A stretch of DNA of 58,754 bases from JAAYCU01 sp964401335 (GTDB lineage Bacteria > Planctomycetota > Phycisphaerae > UBA1845 > PWPN01). The stretch is from the NCBI GenBank assembly GCA_964401335.1, contig CAYNYK010000017.1, positions 1 through 58,754 of the forward strand, given 5' to 3'. Position numbers and translations under genes: made by a program. Within the stretch, counting starts at the first letter, position 1. Each line of letters begins with the position of its first letter. Shown here in pieces: positions 26,230-35,271 of the stretch. The notes under the pieces were generated by a model. The model searched no databases and was not told the origin of the DNA. It worked only from the letters and a program-made list of their open reading frames with translations.

Positions 26230-28740
26230 ATGATCTTGAAGCGATGGAGCAAAGCCCTTTTAGCAACATCCTGCGTTGCTATCGCGGCCGGGGTAGGGAG
26301 CTTGTATGCCACGGCCGGCGCCCCCTCTGCGCGCCAGACTTCGCGCTCGGTCAAGCCGCCCCAAGCTATGGGAGTCTGTCCGCCGTTTCATCTGCGGGAT
26401 GAGCAGGGTAACGTGATCGATCCGGTGAAGGGGGTCAATGACAAGGTGCCCTATTCGCCGAAACAAACCTGCGGGGCTGCGGGTTGCCACGATTATGATA
26501 AGATCACGCAAGGTTTCCATTTTACACAAGGCAAAGGCGAAACACTTCCGAAGAATTACGCTGAGCGCTATCAGTGGGTAACTTTTCCCGGCAATTACGG
26601 CGGCAACTGGTGTTCTCCATCACCGCTGTACCGCCAGCTTGCCCCCAAGAGCAATACCGACGCACGCATGATAGACATGACCTCGTTCGATTTTGTTACG
26701 GCCACCTGCGGAAATTGTCATCCCGGTGGTGGTCCACTGGAACACGATCGGCAAGGCAATCGTTATGATGCATTTATGCGCGAACATGGCTTGACCGACG
26801 GCGGCGACAATGGATTGGATGGGGATTATTACAAGGCCAAGTGGATCCAAACAGGAGCGATTGAGGCCGACTGTCTTTTATGTCACATGCCGACCTACGA
26901 TTATAAGAAGCGCAATGCCCAACTCGCCAACCTGAATTTCCGGTGGGCGGCGACGGAAGGTGCCGGCCTTGGACAAATAAACGGTAAGGTTGCGGCCGGT
27001 GAGCAACCGGTGGTCGCCTACGACGTAAGCAAATTCGATGCCGACGGGAACCTGGCGGTGAACTATGTGACCGAACCGCGTAACGAGACTTGTCTTAACT
27101 GCCATGCCAAGCCGGGCTGGAAGAAGCGAGGGGCTTCCTTTTCCGAACGAACGGACGTGCACATCAAGGCCGGGTTGCGTTGCGTGGACTGCCATGCCGC
27201 GGGCAGCAAGGCCGCTGACCAACGGATTCGGGGACGTGAGGAGCATCAAATCGGAAAGGGGGATGATCCCTCGGGTTGGGTACGGAACGATCTCGACGAC
27301 ACTTTGCGCTCCTGCGAGGATTGTCACTTGGGCGGTTGGAACAACGCCCCCAAGGCCTCGCATGAATGGTTGCCGCCCCTCCACATGGAAACACTTTCCT
27401 GTCAGGCCTGTCATATCCCGGCCCGTCCCGTTAAAAGCGCATTGGTTCAGGCCAGTGATTCCTATAACTTTGGCCCTCGAATCACTCCCCCGCCCAAACA
27501 TATCTGGACGTTCTACGACCAGGAAATGAACTACTGGAATCATTACGGCGAGCTCGATTTGTTCACGGTTCACGATCAACCGACGAACGTCTCCCGGCCG
27601 ACCCTGGCGGTTTACAAAGAAAAGATTTACCCGGTCAACCGTGTCCACAGCATGTGGATCGGCTACGAAGAAAAGGGCAAACCGGGTTTGAATCAGATTT
27701 TCATGAAAGACTTCTTCACCATGTGGAAAGAGCATCTGGCCAATCCGAAAGACAACTGGCCACAACTTGCCTCCATCAAGGACGATAATGAAGATGGAAC
27801 GATTGAGGTTAATCGTCCCGAGGAAATCGATGCGCTCCTGGCAGCTACCAAGGCTTATCTGGAGAAGACGAAGTTTCCGCTGGAGAATCGTCGGTTGGTC
27901 TGGGTCAGCGACGATAAGGCCTATTTCTCATCCTCCGAAAGTCGGGAATTGCCGCGCGAAGGCCACGAGGCAACCCCCTACGCATCGGTGTACAAATTCT
28001 CCCACGATGTGGCCCCCGCCCGGGCTGCCCTGGGGGCCGGAGGCTGCACCGATTGCCACCGGGTTGACTCGCCGTTCTTTGACCGCCCGATCCTTGCAGC
28101 GGCTTTCCATGCATCCGACGGCAAGCCCCGATGGAAACCCAATTACACCATTCTCGGCAGTTCGCGGCTGGCTGTACGCGTTGGCGGGCTGCGCGAGGAA
28201 TGGCTCAAACCCATACTCTACGGTCTCATCGGGCTGATGCTGGCGGCCATCGTCGGAGTGATCGTCCGCAACTTCGCGGCCCAACAAGGGGGTTTTTCGG
28301 CCGGTGGCGCGAGAATTCTGGGGTTGATAATTCTGGTCGGCATAATCGGCATGGGGGCTTTTGCCGTGGCCACGCCGGATTTGCTTGAGTATATGACGGT
28401 TCGAAGGTTTACGCTGGATGCCAACCACTTTTGGGTCAGCTGCCTTGTTCTGTTGATCGGACTGATTCTGGCCATTCGGCAGTCGAACCCGTCATCGTCC
28501 GCTTCTCGGTCAGGTTTATGGGCAATCGTGTTGTGGGCAAGCATCCTTATCACGGGTTTTTGCGGGGCGTTCATTCTGCTCAAAGCCCAATGGTTGCAAT
28601 GGATAATCCGACCCGCCTATACGGGTCTTGACCTCGGCTTGGCGGTCCTGGCCTTGGCCTGTTTTGTGACTTTGGCGCGGGATCTGGTGACCCTTTCGTC
28701 GGGGATGCCCAATAGCCGGAAACGGGAACTGGAAACCTGA
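26230..28740 (+). CDS. Eight-heme c-type cytochrome with C-terminal membrane domain
   Basis: This 836-residue protein has an N-terminal export signal. It has seven CxxCH motifs (about 160, 215, 288, 318, 362, 391, 606) and an eighth, unusual CX4CH (CGAAGCH, 81-87), so eight hemes are possible. A region of about 200 residues without heme motifs separates the last two. After residue 655 there are about five membrane helices. The likely role is electron transfer between the membrane quinone pool and the periplasm. It resembles neither NrfA (no CxxCK) nor a clear tetrathionate reductase. It sits between a thioredoxin gene and a porin gene. Confidence 0.8.
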   Translation: MILKRWSKALLATSCVAIAAGVGSLYATAGAPSARQTSRSVKPPQAMGVCPPFHLRDEQGNVIDPVKGVNDKVPYSPKQTCGAAGCHDYDKITQGFHFTQGKGETLPKNYAERYQWVTFPGNYGGNWCSPSPLYRQLAPKSNTDARMIDMTSFDFVTATCGNCHPGGGPLEHDRQGNRYDAFMREHGLTDGGDNGLDGDYYKAKWIQTGAIEADCLLCHMPTYDYKKRNAQLANLNFRWAATEGAGLGQINGKVAAGEQPVVAYDVSKFDADGNLAVNYVTEPRNETCLNCHAKPGWKKRGASFSERTDVHIKAGLRCVDCHAAGSKAADQRIRGREEHQIGKGDDPSGWVRNDLDDTLRSCEDCHLGGWNNAPKASHEWLPPLHMETLSCQACHIPARPVKSALVQASDSYNFGPRITPPPKHIWTFYDQEMNYWNHYGELDLFTVHDQPTNVSRPTLAVYKEKIYPVNRVHSMWIGYEEKGKPGLNQIFMKDFFTMWKEHLANPKDNWPQLASIKDDNEDGTIEVNRPEEIDALLAATKAYLEKTKFPLENRRLVWVSDDKAYFSSSESRELPREGHEATPYASVYKFSHDVAPARAALGAGGCTDCHRVDSPFFDRPILAAAFHASDGKPRWKPNYTILGSSRLAVRVGGLREEWLKPILYGLIGLMLAAIVGVIVRNFAAQQGGFSAGGARILGLIILVGIIGMGAFAVATPDLLEYMTVRRFTLDANHFWVSCLVLLIGLILAIRQSNPSSSASRSGLWAIVLWASILITGFCGAFILLKAQWLQWIIRPAYTGLDLGLAVLALACFVTLARDLVTLSSGMPNSRKRELET

Positions 28741-28829
28741 CGCGAGCTCGGGACCGGCAATTGTGGCGCGTGCGTTTCAGGGAAGAAACGTGTGTGATCG
28801 GAAAGGATGTTGTGGTTGGCTTGGCGTTG

Positions 28830-30269
28830 ATGAGGAGATCAACCATCCTGTTATTCTACCTGAGCGCTGAGCAGGCGATTGCCGGAGCGGCGGCGACTAC
28901 GCAACCCGTTTGCGAACGTCTTGCTTCCGAAGTATCCAGCCGTCCGGCCACGGTAACCCAAGGTTACTATGTACGCCCCCGTTCCTGGGGAACGGCCCGG
29001 GAGTCGGAACCACCGGATTACGTACGCCGCCTGAGTGAGGTCGGGGTTCCCGACCTGGAGTCGGTGGATTGGCTGGAGTTCGGTCTTGAACATCGGACCC
29101 GCTTCGAATTGCGGCAGGACGATTACCGCTACAGCCGGCTAACGCGGGATGAACCGTTTTTTCTGCGCTCGCGTGGATATCTGGGTATTCGGGAGATTCT
29201 CGACCCCTTGCGCTTCGGGGTGGAGTTCCAGGATTCGCGGCAGTTCGCCAGTCAGTTTCCCGAGAAACCCACGGATGTGAACGAGGCCGACTTCGTTCAG
29301 GCGTTTGCCGAACTTTTTTTTAAGGATGCCTTGGGCTTGGATCGTCCCCTGAAACTGCAAGCTGGTCGCTTTACCTTGGATTATGCCGACCGCCGCTTGG
29401 TTAACCGCAACCGCTGGCAGAATGCCATGAACACATTTGATGGTTTTCGTTTGAGGCTCGGGGAGCAAGAAAACGATTGGCAAATCGACGCCTTTGCCAC
29501 CCAGGTCGTCGATGTGCGTCTACGCTCGTTCGACCGGCCCGACGAGGAACGCTGGTTCTACGGCCTGATCGGGGCGTGGCGGAAATGGTCGCGGGTAATC
29601 ACCCTGGAGCCGTATTACTTCGTTCTCGATGAGGATCGCAAAGACCCCGCACAGCCGGATCGGGAGATTCAAACGCTCGGTCTGCATGGCTATGGCCCGG
29701 TGGGCGATAGCGGGTTCGACTACGATTTCAGTGCCGCATGGCAGTTTGGCGAAGATGGGACACGTCGTCAACGCGCGTTCGCATCTTACGCCGAATTGGG
29801 CTATTCGTTTACCCATGCATGGGATCCGCGCATCAGTGTTTCGACCGTGTATGCGAGCGGCGATCGGAATCCCGAGGATTCGCTCAGCGAGCGATTTGAC
29901 AGACTATTCGTGACTGCTCGCCACTGGTCTACGCTTTCGCTCTTTACGTTGGAGAATGTGATCGGTCCCAAACTCCGCGCCAGTTTGCGGCCGGCGAAAT
30001 GGCTTAGCTGGGATGCCTACTACGGTGCTTATTGGTTGGCCAGCGACGAGGACGTGTGGCCCATGACCCGCCGGCAGGATCCCACGGGACGTAGTGGGGA
30101 TTTTGTCGGCCAGGAAATGGATCTTCGTCTTATTTTCAAGGTCAACCCGCGCGTTGATATTGAGACAGGGTATGCGTATTTCATACCCGGCGCGTTTGCC
30201 AGGAACACCGGGCCGGCGGATGACAGCGATTTTTTCTATGTACAAATGATCATGCGGTTCTTTGAATAA
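28830..30269 (+). CDS. Outer-membrane porin, alginate-export-type beta-barrel
   Basis: This protein of about 479 residues is read from ATG 28830, which places a signal peptide (RRSTILLFYLSAEQAIAGA) at the N-terminus; GTG 28812 is an alternative with a better Shine-Dalgarno. The body has alternating aromatic beta strands typical of the alginate_exp family: LEFGLEHRTRFELRQDDY near the start, LQAGRFTLDYADRRLVNRNRW, and a C-terminal strand ending in Phe-Phe-Glu. It should form an outer-membrane channel. Directly after the octaheme gene, it could admit a substrate or contact the cytochrome. Which one is unknown. Confidence 0.75.
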   Translation: MRRSTILLFYLSAEQAIAGAAATTQPVCERLASEVSSRPATVTQGYYVRPRSWGTARESEPPDYVRRLSEVGVPDLESVDWLEFGLEHRTRFELRQDDYRYSRLTRDEPFFLRSRGYLGIREILDPLRFGVEFQDSRQFASQFPEKPTDVNEADFVQAFAELFFKDALGLDRPLKLQAGRFTLDYADRRLVNRNRWQNAMNTFDGFRLRLGEQENDWQIDAFATQVVDVRLRSFDRPDEERWFYGLIGAWRKWSRVITLEPYYFVLDEDRKDPAQPDREIQTLGLHGYGPVGDSGFDYDFSAAWQFGEDGTRRQRAFASYAELGYSFTHAWDPRISVSTVYASGDRNPEDSLSERFDRLFVTARHWSTLSLFTLENVIGPKLRASLRPAKWLSWDAYYGAYWLASDEDVWPMTRRQDPTGRSGDFVGQEMDLRLIFKVNPRVDIETGYAYFIPGAFARNTGPADDSDFFYVQMIMRFFE

Positions 30270-30366
30270 GGATGACCGCGGTGTCCGGATTGCGGCGACT
30301 ATAATGAACAAAATGTCCGAGTTAATAGTCGGTGCCTGTACCCCGGGTTAAATGAAGGGAGTGGCG

Positions 30367-31308
30367 ATGAGTGACTATCGTAAAATATTGCCGGTCTTCA
30401 TGGGCTTCTTGTTAGCCGTTTACCCATCGATGGCCGCGGATGCCCCCGCATCCCAACCGGTTGCCCGTACCGTTGAGGCCGCTTGTCCTGGTTTGGCATC
30501 GGGGGTGTTGTCTTTCGCGGTCCTGGCGGAGCTTCCCGCGGAAACACTGGTGTCCTGCGGGGAAGTGCGACTGGTCAAAACGGATCTGGCGGCAGAGATC
30601 GAAAAGGCCCCGCCGGATATGCGCGATTCACTGGGCAAGAACGGCTTTTTCCTGGTCGAGCAGATGGCCGCCCCGAAACTGCTCCTGGCGGCGGCTCAAA
30701 AGGAAACCCCTGCCCCAGCCACGCGGCCTGCCGGTGTGACCGATGAACAGATCATCAATGCCCATTTGGAGAAGGTGGTCCAGCCGGTCAAGGTCTCGGA
30801 TGACGAAGTTAAGGAATTTTATGAGCAAAACAAGGATATGTGCGGAGGGGCCGCCCTGGACCAGATCAAGGACCAGTTAATGCAATATGTCCTGCAACAG
30901 AAAAAGCAGGAAACCGCCATCGCCTACATCCGGGATTTGGGCAAACAACTACCCATTCAGGTATCCCGGCCCTGGGCCGAACAACAAGCGGTGCTGGCCA
31001 GGGACAATCCGGTTGACAAAGCGCGCATGAGCGGCAAGCCCTCGATGGTGGATTTCGGTTCAACCGGGTGCCGCCCTTGTGACATGATGGCGCCGATCCT
31101 CAAAACCCTGGAGAAGAAATACGAGGGGAAGGCCAACATTCTGTTCATCCATGTGCGCGAGCAGCAGGTGTTGGCCGCCCGCTATGGCGTGCGGAGCATC
31201 CCTCTGCAGATATTCTTCGACGCCAAAGGTACAGAGGTGTTCCGTCATACAGGATTTTTCCCGCAGGCCGAGATTGAGAAACGCCTGGAAAACTTGGGAG
31301 TGAAATAA
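30367..31308 (+). CDS. Exported thioredoxin with SurA-like N-terminal region
   Basis: This 313-residue protein starts at ATG 30367 (AAGGGAG upstream). A signal peptide ends near residue 24. Residues 30-200 are Cys-poor and helical (VTDEQIINAHLEKVVQPVKV, VSDDEVKEFYEQNK, ALDQIKDQLMQYVLQQKKQE), resembling the chaperone part of SurA/PpiC proteins without the parvulin catalytic domain. The C-terminal 90 residues are a thioredoxin domain with GCRPCDMM (Cys235, Cys238). The ccdA gene begins 3 bases after its stop, so CcdA is probably its electron source. Confidence 0.8.
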   Translation: MSDYRKILPVFMGFLLAVYPSMAADAPASQPVARTVEAACPGLASGVLSFAVLAELPAETLVSCGEVRLVKTDLAAEIEKAPPDMRDSLGKNGFFLVEQMAAPKLLLAAAQKETPAPATRPAGVTDEQIINAHLEKVVQPVKVSDDEVKEFYEQNKDMCGGAALDQIKDQLMQYVLQQKKQETAIAYIRDLGKQLPIQVSRPWAEQQAVLARDNPVDKARMSGKPSMVDFGSTGCRPCDMMAPILKTLEKKYEGKANILFIHVREQQVLAARYGVRSIPLQIFFDAKGTEVFRHTGFFPQAEIEKRLENLGVK

Positions 31309-31311
31309 GCC

Positions 31312-32010
31312 ATGGAACAACTGTTCATCACCCTGACCCATGCCGTGGAAGGCACGCCGGCCATCGCGATCGCCGCCACGTTCGTCTGGGGGGTCTTGAG
31401 CATATTGCTCAGCCCCTGCCATCTGGCGAGCATCCCCCTGATTGTCGGTTTCATTGATCAGCAGGGCCGGATTCCGATGCGGCGGGCATTGGGGATCTCT
31501 ACCTTGTTTGCCGTGGGAATCCTGATCACCATCGCCTTGATCGGTGTGGTTACCGCGGCGGCGGGTCGGATGATGGGCGATGTCGGGCGCTATGGCAATT
31601 ACTTCGTGGCCTTGATCTTCTTTGTGGTTGGCCTGGTCCTTCTGGATGTTATTCCGATGCCGTGGTCCGGACCGGGCCAGGTTAATATGAAACGTAAAGG
31701 CCTGCTGGCCGCCTTTATCCTCGGTTTGGTTTTTGGGATTGCCCTTGGTCCCTGTACCTTCGCCTTTATGGCCCCAGTCCTCGGGGTCACCTTCAAGGTG
31801 GCTGGGCAAAGCGCACTCTACGGTGCGATCCTCCTTTCGGTTTATGGCCTCGGGCATTGCTCGATCATTGTTCTGGCGGGTACCTCCACCGAATGGGTGC
31901 AGCGATACCTCAACTGGAATGAGCAATCCCGCGGCGCGGTCATCCTTAAAAAAACTTGTGGTGTACTGGTTTTGCTCGGCGGCGCGTATCTGTTGTACAC
32001 GGCTAAATAG
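31312..32010 (+). CDS. ccdA: CcdA-type thiol electron transporter
   Basis: This 232-residue protein has six predicted membrane helices and the paired signature motifs LSPCHLASIP and LGPCTFAFMAP. Their cysteines shuttle electrons from cytoplasmic thioredoxin to envelope thioredoxins. It follows the exported thioredoxin gene by 3 bases. In cytochrome c maturation CcdA keeps apocytochrome cysteines reduced, so it could serve the octaheme protein here as well as the thioredoxins. Length is standard. Confidence 0.85.
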   Translation: MEQLFITLTHAVEGTPAIAIAATFVWGVLSILLSPCHLASIPLIVGFIDQQGRIPMRRALGISTLFAVGILITIALIGVVTAAAGRMMGDVGRYGNYFVALIFFVVGLVLLDVIPMPWSGPGQVNMKRKGLLAAFILGLVFGIALGPCTFAFMAPVLGVTFKVAGQSALYGAILLSVYGLGHCSIIVLAGTSTEWVQRYLNWNEQSRGAVILKKTCGVLVLLGGAYLLYTAK

Positions 32011-32063
32011 CCGGCCGTTAGGTGACTTGGTTGGTGAATGACGAGAGAGTTCATCGGGAAGAC

Positions 32064-32399
32064 ATGATGCACGCAAAAGTGGTTATTGACGCAGGGATTT
32101 GCGGATTTAAAACGGTGGCCCAAGTCGCCAGCGCGGACGATCAGAACGTGATTTTCGAAGTCCGCTCCGATTGCGCAAAGATCGACCAACTGGGCAAGCT
32201 TCTCCAGGAAAACGGGCCGATCGACGCTTACCGGGAGATCGACCCCCGAGGGGAAGGCGTTTTACTGCGTACGGTGCGTTCGTCGCTGACCGGCTGCTGT
32301 GCCGGTTGCGCGGTGCCGGTGGGTTTGTTTAAGGCGATGCAAGTGGCGGCCGGTTTGGCGCTGCCGAAAGATATCGCCATCCGGTTGACCAAGGAGTGA
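32064..32399 (+). CDS. Small Cys-containing protein of unknown function (DUF6951-like)
   Basis: This 111-residue cytosolic protein starts at tandem ATGs 32064/32067. It begins HAKVVIDAGICGFKTVAQV, has SDCAKIDQLGKLL in the middle and SSLTGCCAGCAVPVGLFKAMQ toward the C-terminus, giving five conserved-looking cysteines. The pattern recalls small proteins annotated DUF6951, a name I give from memory. The CCxxC cluster suggests metal or metalloid binding or thiol chemistry. It lies between ccdA and the next small gene on the same strand. Confidence 0.55.
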   Translation: MMHAKVVIDAGICGFKTVAQVASADDQNVIFEVRSDCAKIDQLGKLLQENGPIDAYREIDPRGEGVLLRTVRSSLTGCCAGCAVPVGLFKAMQVAAGLALPKDIAIRLTKE

Positions 32400-32442
32400 A
32401 AATTCGCCTGGTTTGGTCGTGAGGGCCGCCGGGTGAAGGGTC

Positions 32443-32805
32443 ATGATCATTGTGTTGAACCTATTTGACCTCGTCCCCGGCAAGGAGGTGATTTACGCGG
32501 AGTACTTGCGCCGGGTGGGTCCGATTCTGGAGCGGCATCACGCTCGCGTTTTGTTCTATGGCCGGACGCGGGCAAGCTTCTTGGGAGCCTGTAGCCAGGA
32601 ATACTGCGGCCTCATCGCCTATGAGGATCCGACGGACCTGGCCCGATTCTCGCGCGACCCGGAGTTCATCGAGATTAAAAGCATGAGAGACGGTTCAACG
32701 CAAAACTATGTCCTGACGGTTGTTGAGGAAATCGGCTTCGCCGAAGCGGCTCTTGGATTTGTTGATGAGGATCATGATTCTCGCCGAGACGGGCGGGTTG
32801 GTTGA
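32443..32805 (+). CDS. Small dimeric alpha-beta barrel protein (DUF1330-like)
   Basis: This 120-residue protein starts at ATG 32443 after AAGGG. The ferredoxin-like fold is suggested by IIVLNLFDLVPGKEVIYAEYL, a central strand (VLFYGRTRASFLG) and YEDPTDLARFSRDPEF, as in DUF1330 and related stress-response barrel proteins. No catalytic residue is evident. Its presence in the ars island is unexpected. A binding or sensing role is possible. The acidic tail (DEDHDSRRDG) ends 23 bases before the VKOR-DsbA start. Confidence 0.5.
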   Translation: MIIVLNLFDLVPGKEVIYAEYLRRVGPILERHHARVLFYGRTRASFLGACSQEYCGLIAYEDPTDLARFSRDPEFIEIKSMRDGSTQNYVLTVVEEIGFAEAALGFVDEDHDSRRDGRVG

Positions 32806-32828
32806 GGTATCGAAGGGAGTTGAAAGTG

Positions 32829-34229
32829 ATGAAATGGCGAGGCAGGCTGCTGGTGGTTACGGCCATTGTATTGTCGGCTTTGGGTATTTATCTTTGCGTT
32901 CAATTGACGGCTCAGCACATGACCAAAAATGTCAACAGTTCATGGCTGGGCGCCTTATGTGGCAAAGGGTCGATGGATTGTGACAAGGTTCTTAACAGCC
33001 GATGGGCGGTGTTTCCACCCAGGCCTCAAAACCCACAACCGAAAACGTTGGTCGGCGGGGCGTGGAGGCAGGAAGCCTTGGCTGACTCGTCCAAGATCAA
33101 CGTTGCGATACCCGTAAGCTATCTGGGCTTGCTTTACTTCGTGTTCCTGACGACATGGTTCCTGGGGGTCGGGCGGCCGAATGAGCATGGGCGTTTTTGG
33201 CATCTGTTGCCGTTGCTGCTCGTTTTCATGGGCTGTATCGGTTCCGCCGGATTCATGGTGCTTATGGCCCGCACCGTAAAAGCCTGGTGTCCGGGTTGCA
33301 TGATGGTCCATGGTATCAACTTTGCGTTGCTGATCATTTTACTGCTCATGTGGCCCCGCCGTCGCCGGGCCGATCAAGCGACGATAAAGGCGGATACCAT
33401 GCTCTCGGTGCATACAACCATAGCCCATCCTACCAATCGTCTGGCCCTGGTAACTCTTGGAATGGGATTATCGCTGTGGCTGGTATGCGTGGCGGCCACG
33501 TTAGTGCAAGCCCAGGCCACCAAGGCCGCGATATTGAATACCATTCTCGATGAAACCAAAACCAATCCAGACCTCTTGGCGGCCATGTATTGGGGTCAGG
33601 ACAAGAAGGCGATTGATCCGCGATTGGTCGATCCGGCAGTTGACGGACAGATGGAGGCACCCGCTGTCCTGCTCGTGTTCAGCGATATGGAATGTACGGA
33701 ATGCAAAAAATTTGACGCCTTTCTGGGCGAAAAGATCGAGCCGTTATTCGACGATCGGTTCCGCGTGGTGTTCAAGCATTATCCCTTGTGTAGCCAATGC
33801 AATCCGTATTTTGAGGCCAATATGTACGCCCATTCCTGTGTGGCGGCTTATGCGCTCGAGGCGGCGCGTTTGCAGGGAGGCGACGAATTGTTCCACCGGA
33901 TGCGCGATGAAATCCTGGCCCGCTCGGAAGATATGGGATCATTGGATTATCCCGCCCTGGCCACGTTGCTGAACATGGACGTTGAACGTTTTATCAAGGA
34001 TATGAAAAGTGACGCAGTGCAAAGCCGAGTTGCGGAGGACGTTCGTTTGGGGCATCAGCTTGGCGTGACGCAGACGCCGACCCTTTTTCTAAACGGCCGC
34101 CGCGTGCCCTTGTTATGTCGCAACAAGGAAGATTTCTGGATTCCGCTATTGACCAGGCTGCTCAACTCCGGTTCGCCGGAAAGTTCCGCGGCGACGGCTT
34201 CATCATTGCCGTCCGAAGCTCATCCATAG
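32829..34229 (+). CDS. VKOR-DsbA fusion (disulfide-forming enzyme)
   Basis: This 466-residue protein starts at ATG 32829 after AGGGAG. Residues 1-180 are a four-helix vitamin K epoxide reductase domain with the loop pair Cys44 and Cys51 (before DKVLNS) and the active-site motif CPGC (154-157). A further membrane helix (about 205-222) leads to an external DsbA/thioredoxin domain with SDMECTECKKF (Cys289, Cys292) and cis-Pro in TQTPTLFLNG. Such fusions oxidise substrate thiols and pass electrons to quinone. This is the oxidising counterpart of CcdA in the same island. Confidence 0.87.
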   Translation: MKWRGRLLVVTAIVLSALGIYLCVQLTAQHMTKNVNSSWLGALCGKGSMDCDKVLNSRWAVFPPRPQNPQPKTLVGGAWRQEALADSSKINVAIPVSYLGLLYFVFLTTWFLGVGRPNEHGRFWHLLPLLLVFMGCIGSAGFMVLMARTVKAWCPGCMMVHGINFALLIILLLMWPRRRRADQATIKADTMLSVHTTIAHPTNRLALVTLGMGLSLWLVCVAATLVQAQATKAAILNTILDETKTNPDLLAAMYWGQDKKAIDPRLVDPAVDGQMEAPAVLLVFSDMECTECKKFDAFLGEKIEPLFDDRFRVVFKHYPLCSQCNPYFEANMYAHSCVAAYALEAARLQGGDELFHRMRDEILARSEDMGSLDYPALATLLNMDVERFIKDMKSDAVQSRVAEDVRLGHQLGVTQTPTLFLNGRRVPLLCRNKEDFWIPLLTRLLNSGSPESSAATASSLPSEAHP

Positions 34230-34375
34230 AACCGCCGTGGAGGTAAATGGATCGTGCCCACTTGTGCATATGGCTTTCTGTGTGGTAATGGCAATCATGA
34301 AAATATGGGGTGATTGACCGCTAACAGAATGGACTCAACCTTGATTTACGCTAGACCGGGAAAGGGAGGAATCTC

Positions 34376-35266
34376 ATGACAAAGAACAAGATAGCCGAAA
34401 CCGTACAGGCCAGATATGGATTGCTGGCGGGCAGTGGCTTGTCCGGTACGCAAACGGGCGTGCGCGAAGTAGCCCAGGCCTTTGGCTACACGCCGGAAGA
34501 ACTGGCGGCCATCCCCGCTGAAGCCAACTTGGGCGTCTCTTGCGGGAATCCGACCGCCTTGGCCGGACTGAGAAGCGGCGAAGTCGTGGTGGATCTGGGC
34601 TGTGGCGGCGGTATGGATGTGTTTCTGGCCGCCGCCAAAGTCGGACCGACCGGTAAGGTGATCGGCATCGACATGACTCCGGAAATGATCGAGCTGGCGC
34701 GCAGGAACGCCGCGCGAAACGGTTCACCGGCTAACGTCGAGTTCTATCTGGCGACCATTGACGAACTGCCCCTCCCGGACGCCTCGGTCGATTGCGTTAT
34801 CAGCAATTGCGTGATCAATCTGGCCCCGGACAAACCGGCTGTTTTCGCCGAAGCCATCCGCGTACTTAAACCGGGCGGTCGGCTCGCGGTTAGTGATATT
34901 GCTCTGAAGAAACCTCTGCCGGCCGCCTTGGCCGACGATCTGCTGGCTTACGTCGGTTGCATCGCCGGCGCGATCATGATCGAAGATTATCGACGTTATC
35001 TGCTGGAGGCCGGTTTTACCCATGTTCAGATCGTGGACAGCGGCGCGGACCTGAACGCCTACGCGAAAGTGGAAACGTCCTGTTGTTCCACCGCAACGAA
35101 GGGCAGCAGCCGGGTCACCGCCAAGACTTGCTGTTGTTGCGGAAGCGATCCAAAGGCCGACAAGGATTCTTCCTTGCATGATGATCTGGCCAAAGTGCTG
35201 CAAGGTTATGACGTAAACGCGCATGCCGCCAGCGTGAAAATATATGCCGTCAAAACGAAATCATGA
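34376..35266 (+). CDS. arsM: Arsenite S-adenosylmethionine methyltransferase ArsM
   Basis: This 296-residue protein starts at ATG 34376 behind GGGAGGA. SAM motif I is VVDLGCGGGMD (71-81). The As(III)-binding cysteines of ArsM are present as Cys56 (SCGNP), Cys145 (SNCVINL) and Cys195 (YVGCIAGA). The C-terminus carries extra Cys clusters (SCCSTA, TCCCCGS), common in ArsM and possibly collecting As(III). It converts arsenite to methylated species in the cytosol. About 145 bases separate it from the VKOR-DsbA gene, so a separate promoter is possible. Confidence 0.92.
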   Translation: MTKNKIAETVQARYGLLAGSGLSGTQTGVREVAQAFGYTPEELAAIPAEANLGVSCGNPTALAGLRSGEVVVDLGCGGGMDVFLAAAKVGPTGKVIGIDMTPEMIELARRNAARNGSPANVEFYLATIDELPLPDASVDCVISNCVINLAPDKPAVFAEAIRVLKPGGRLAVSDIALKKPLPAALADDLLAYVGCIAGAIMIEDYRRYLLEAGFTHVQIVDSGADLNAYAKVETSCCSTATKGSSRVTAKTCCCCGSDPKADKDSSLHDDLAKVLQGYDVNAHAASVKIYAVKTKS

Positions 35267-35271
35267 GCGCA

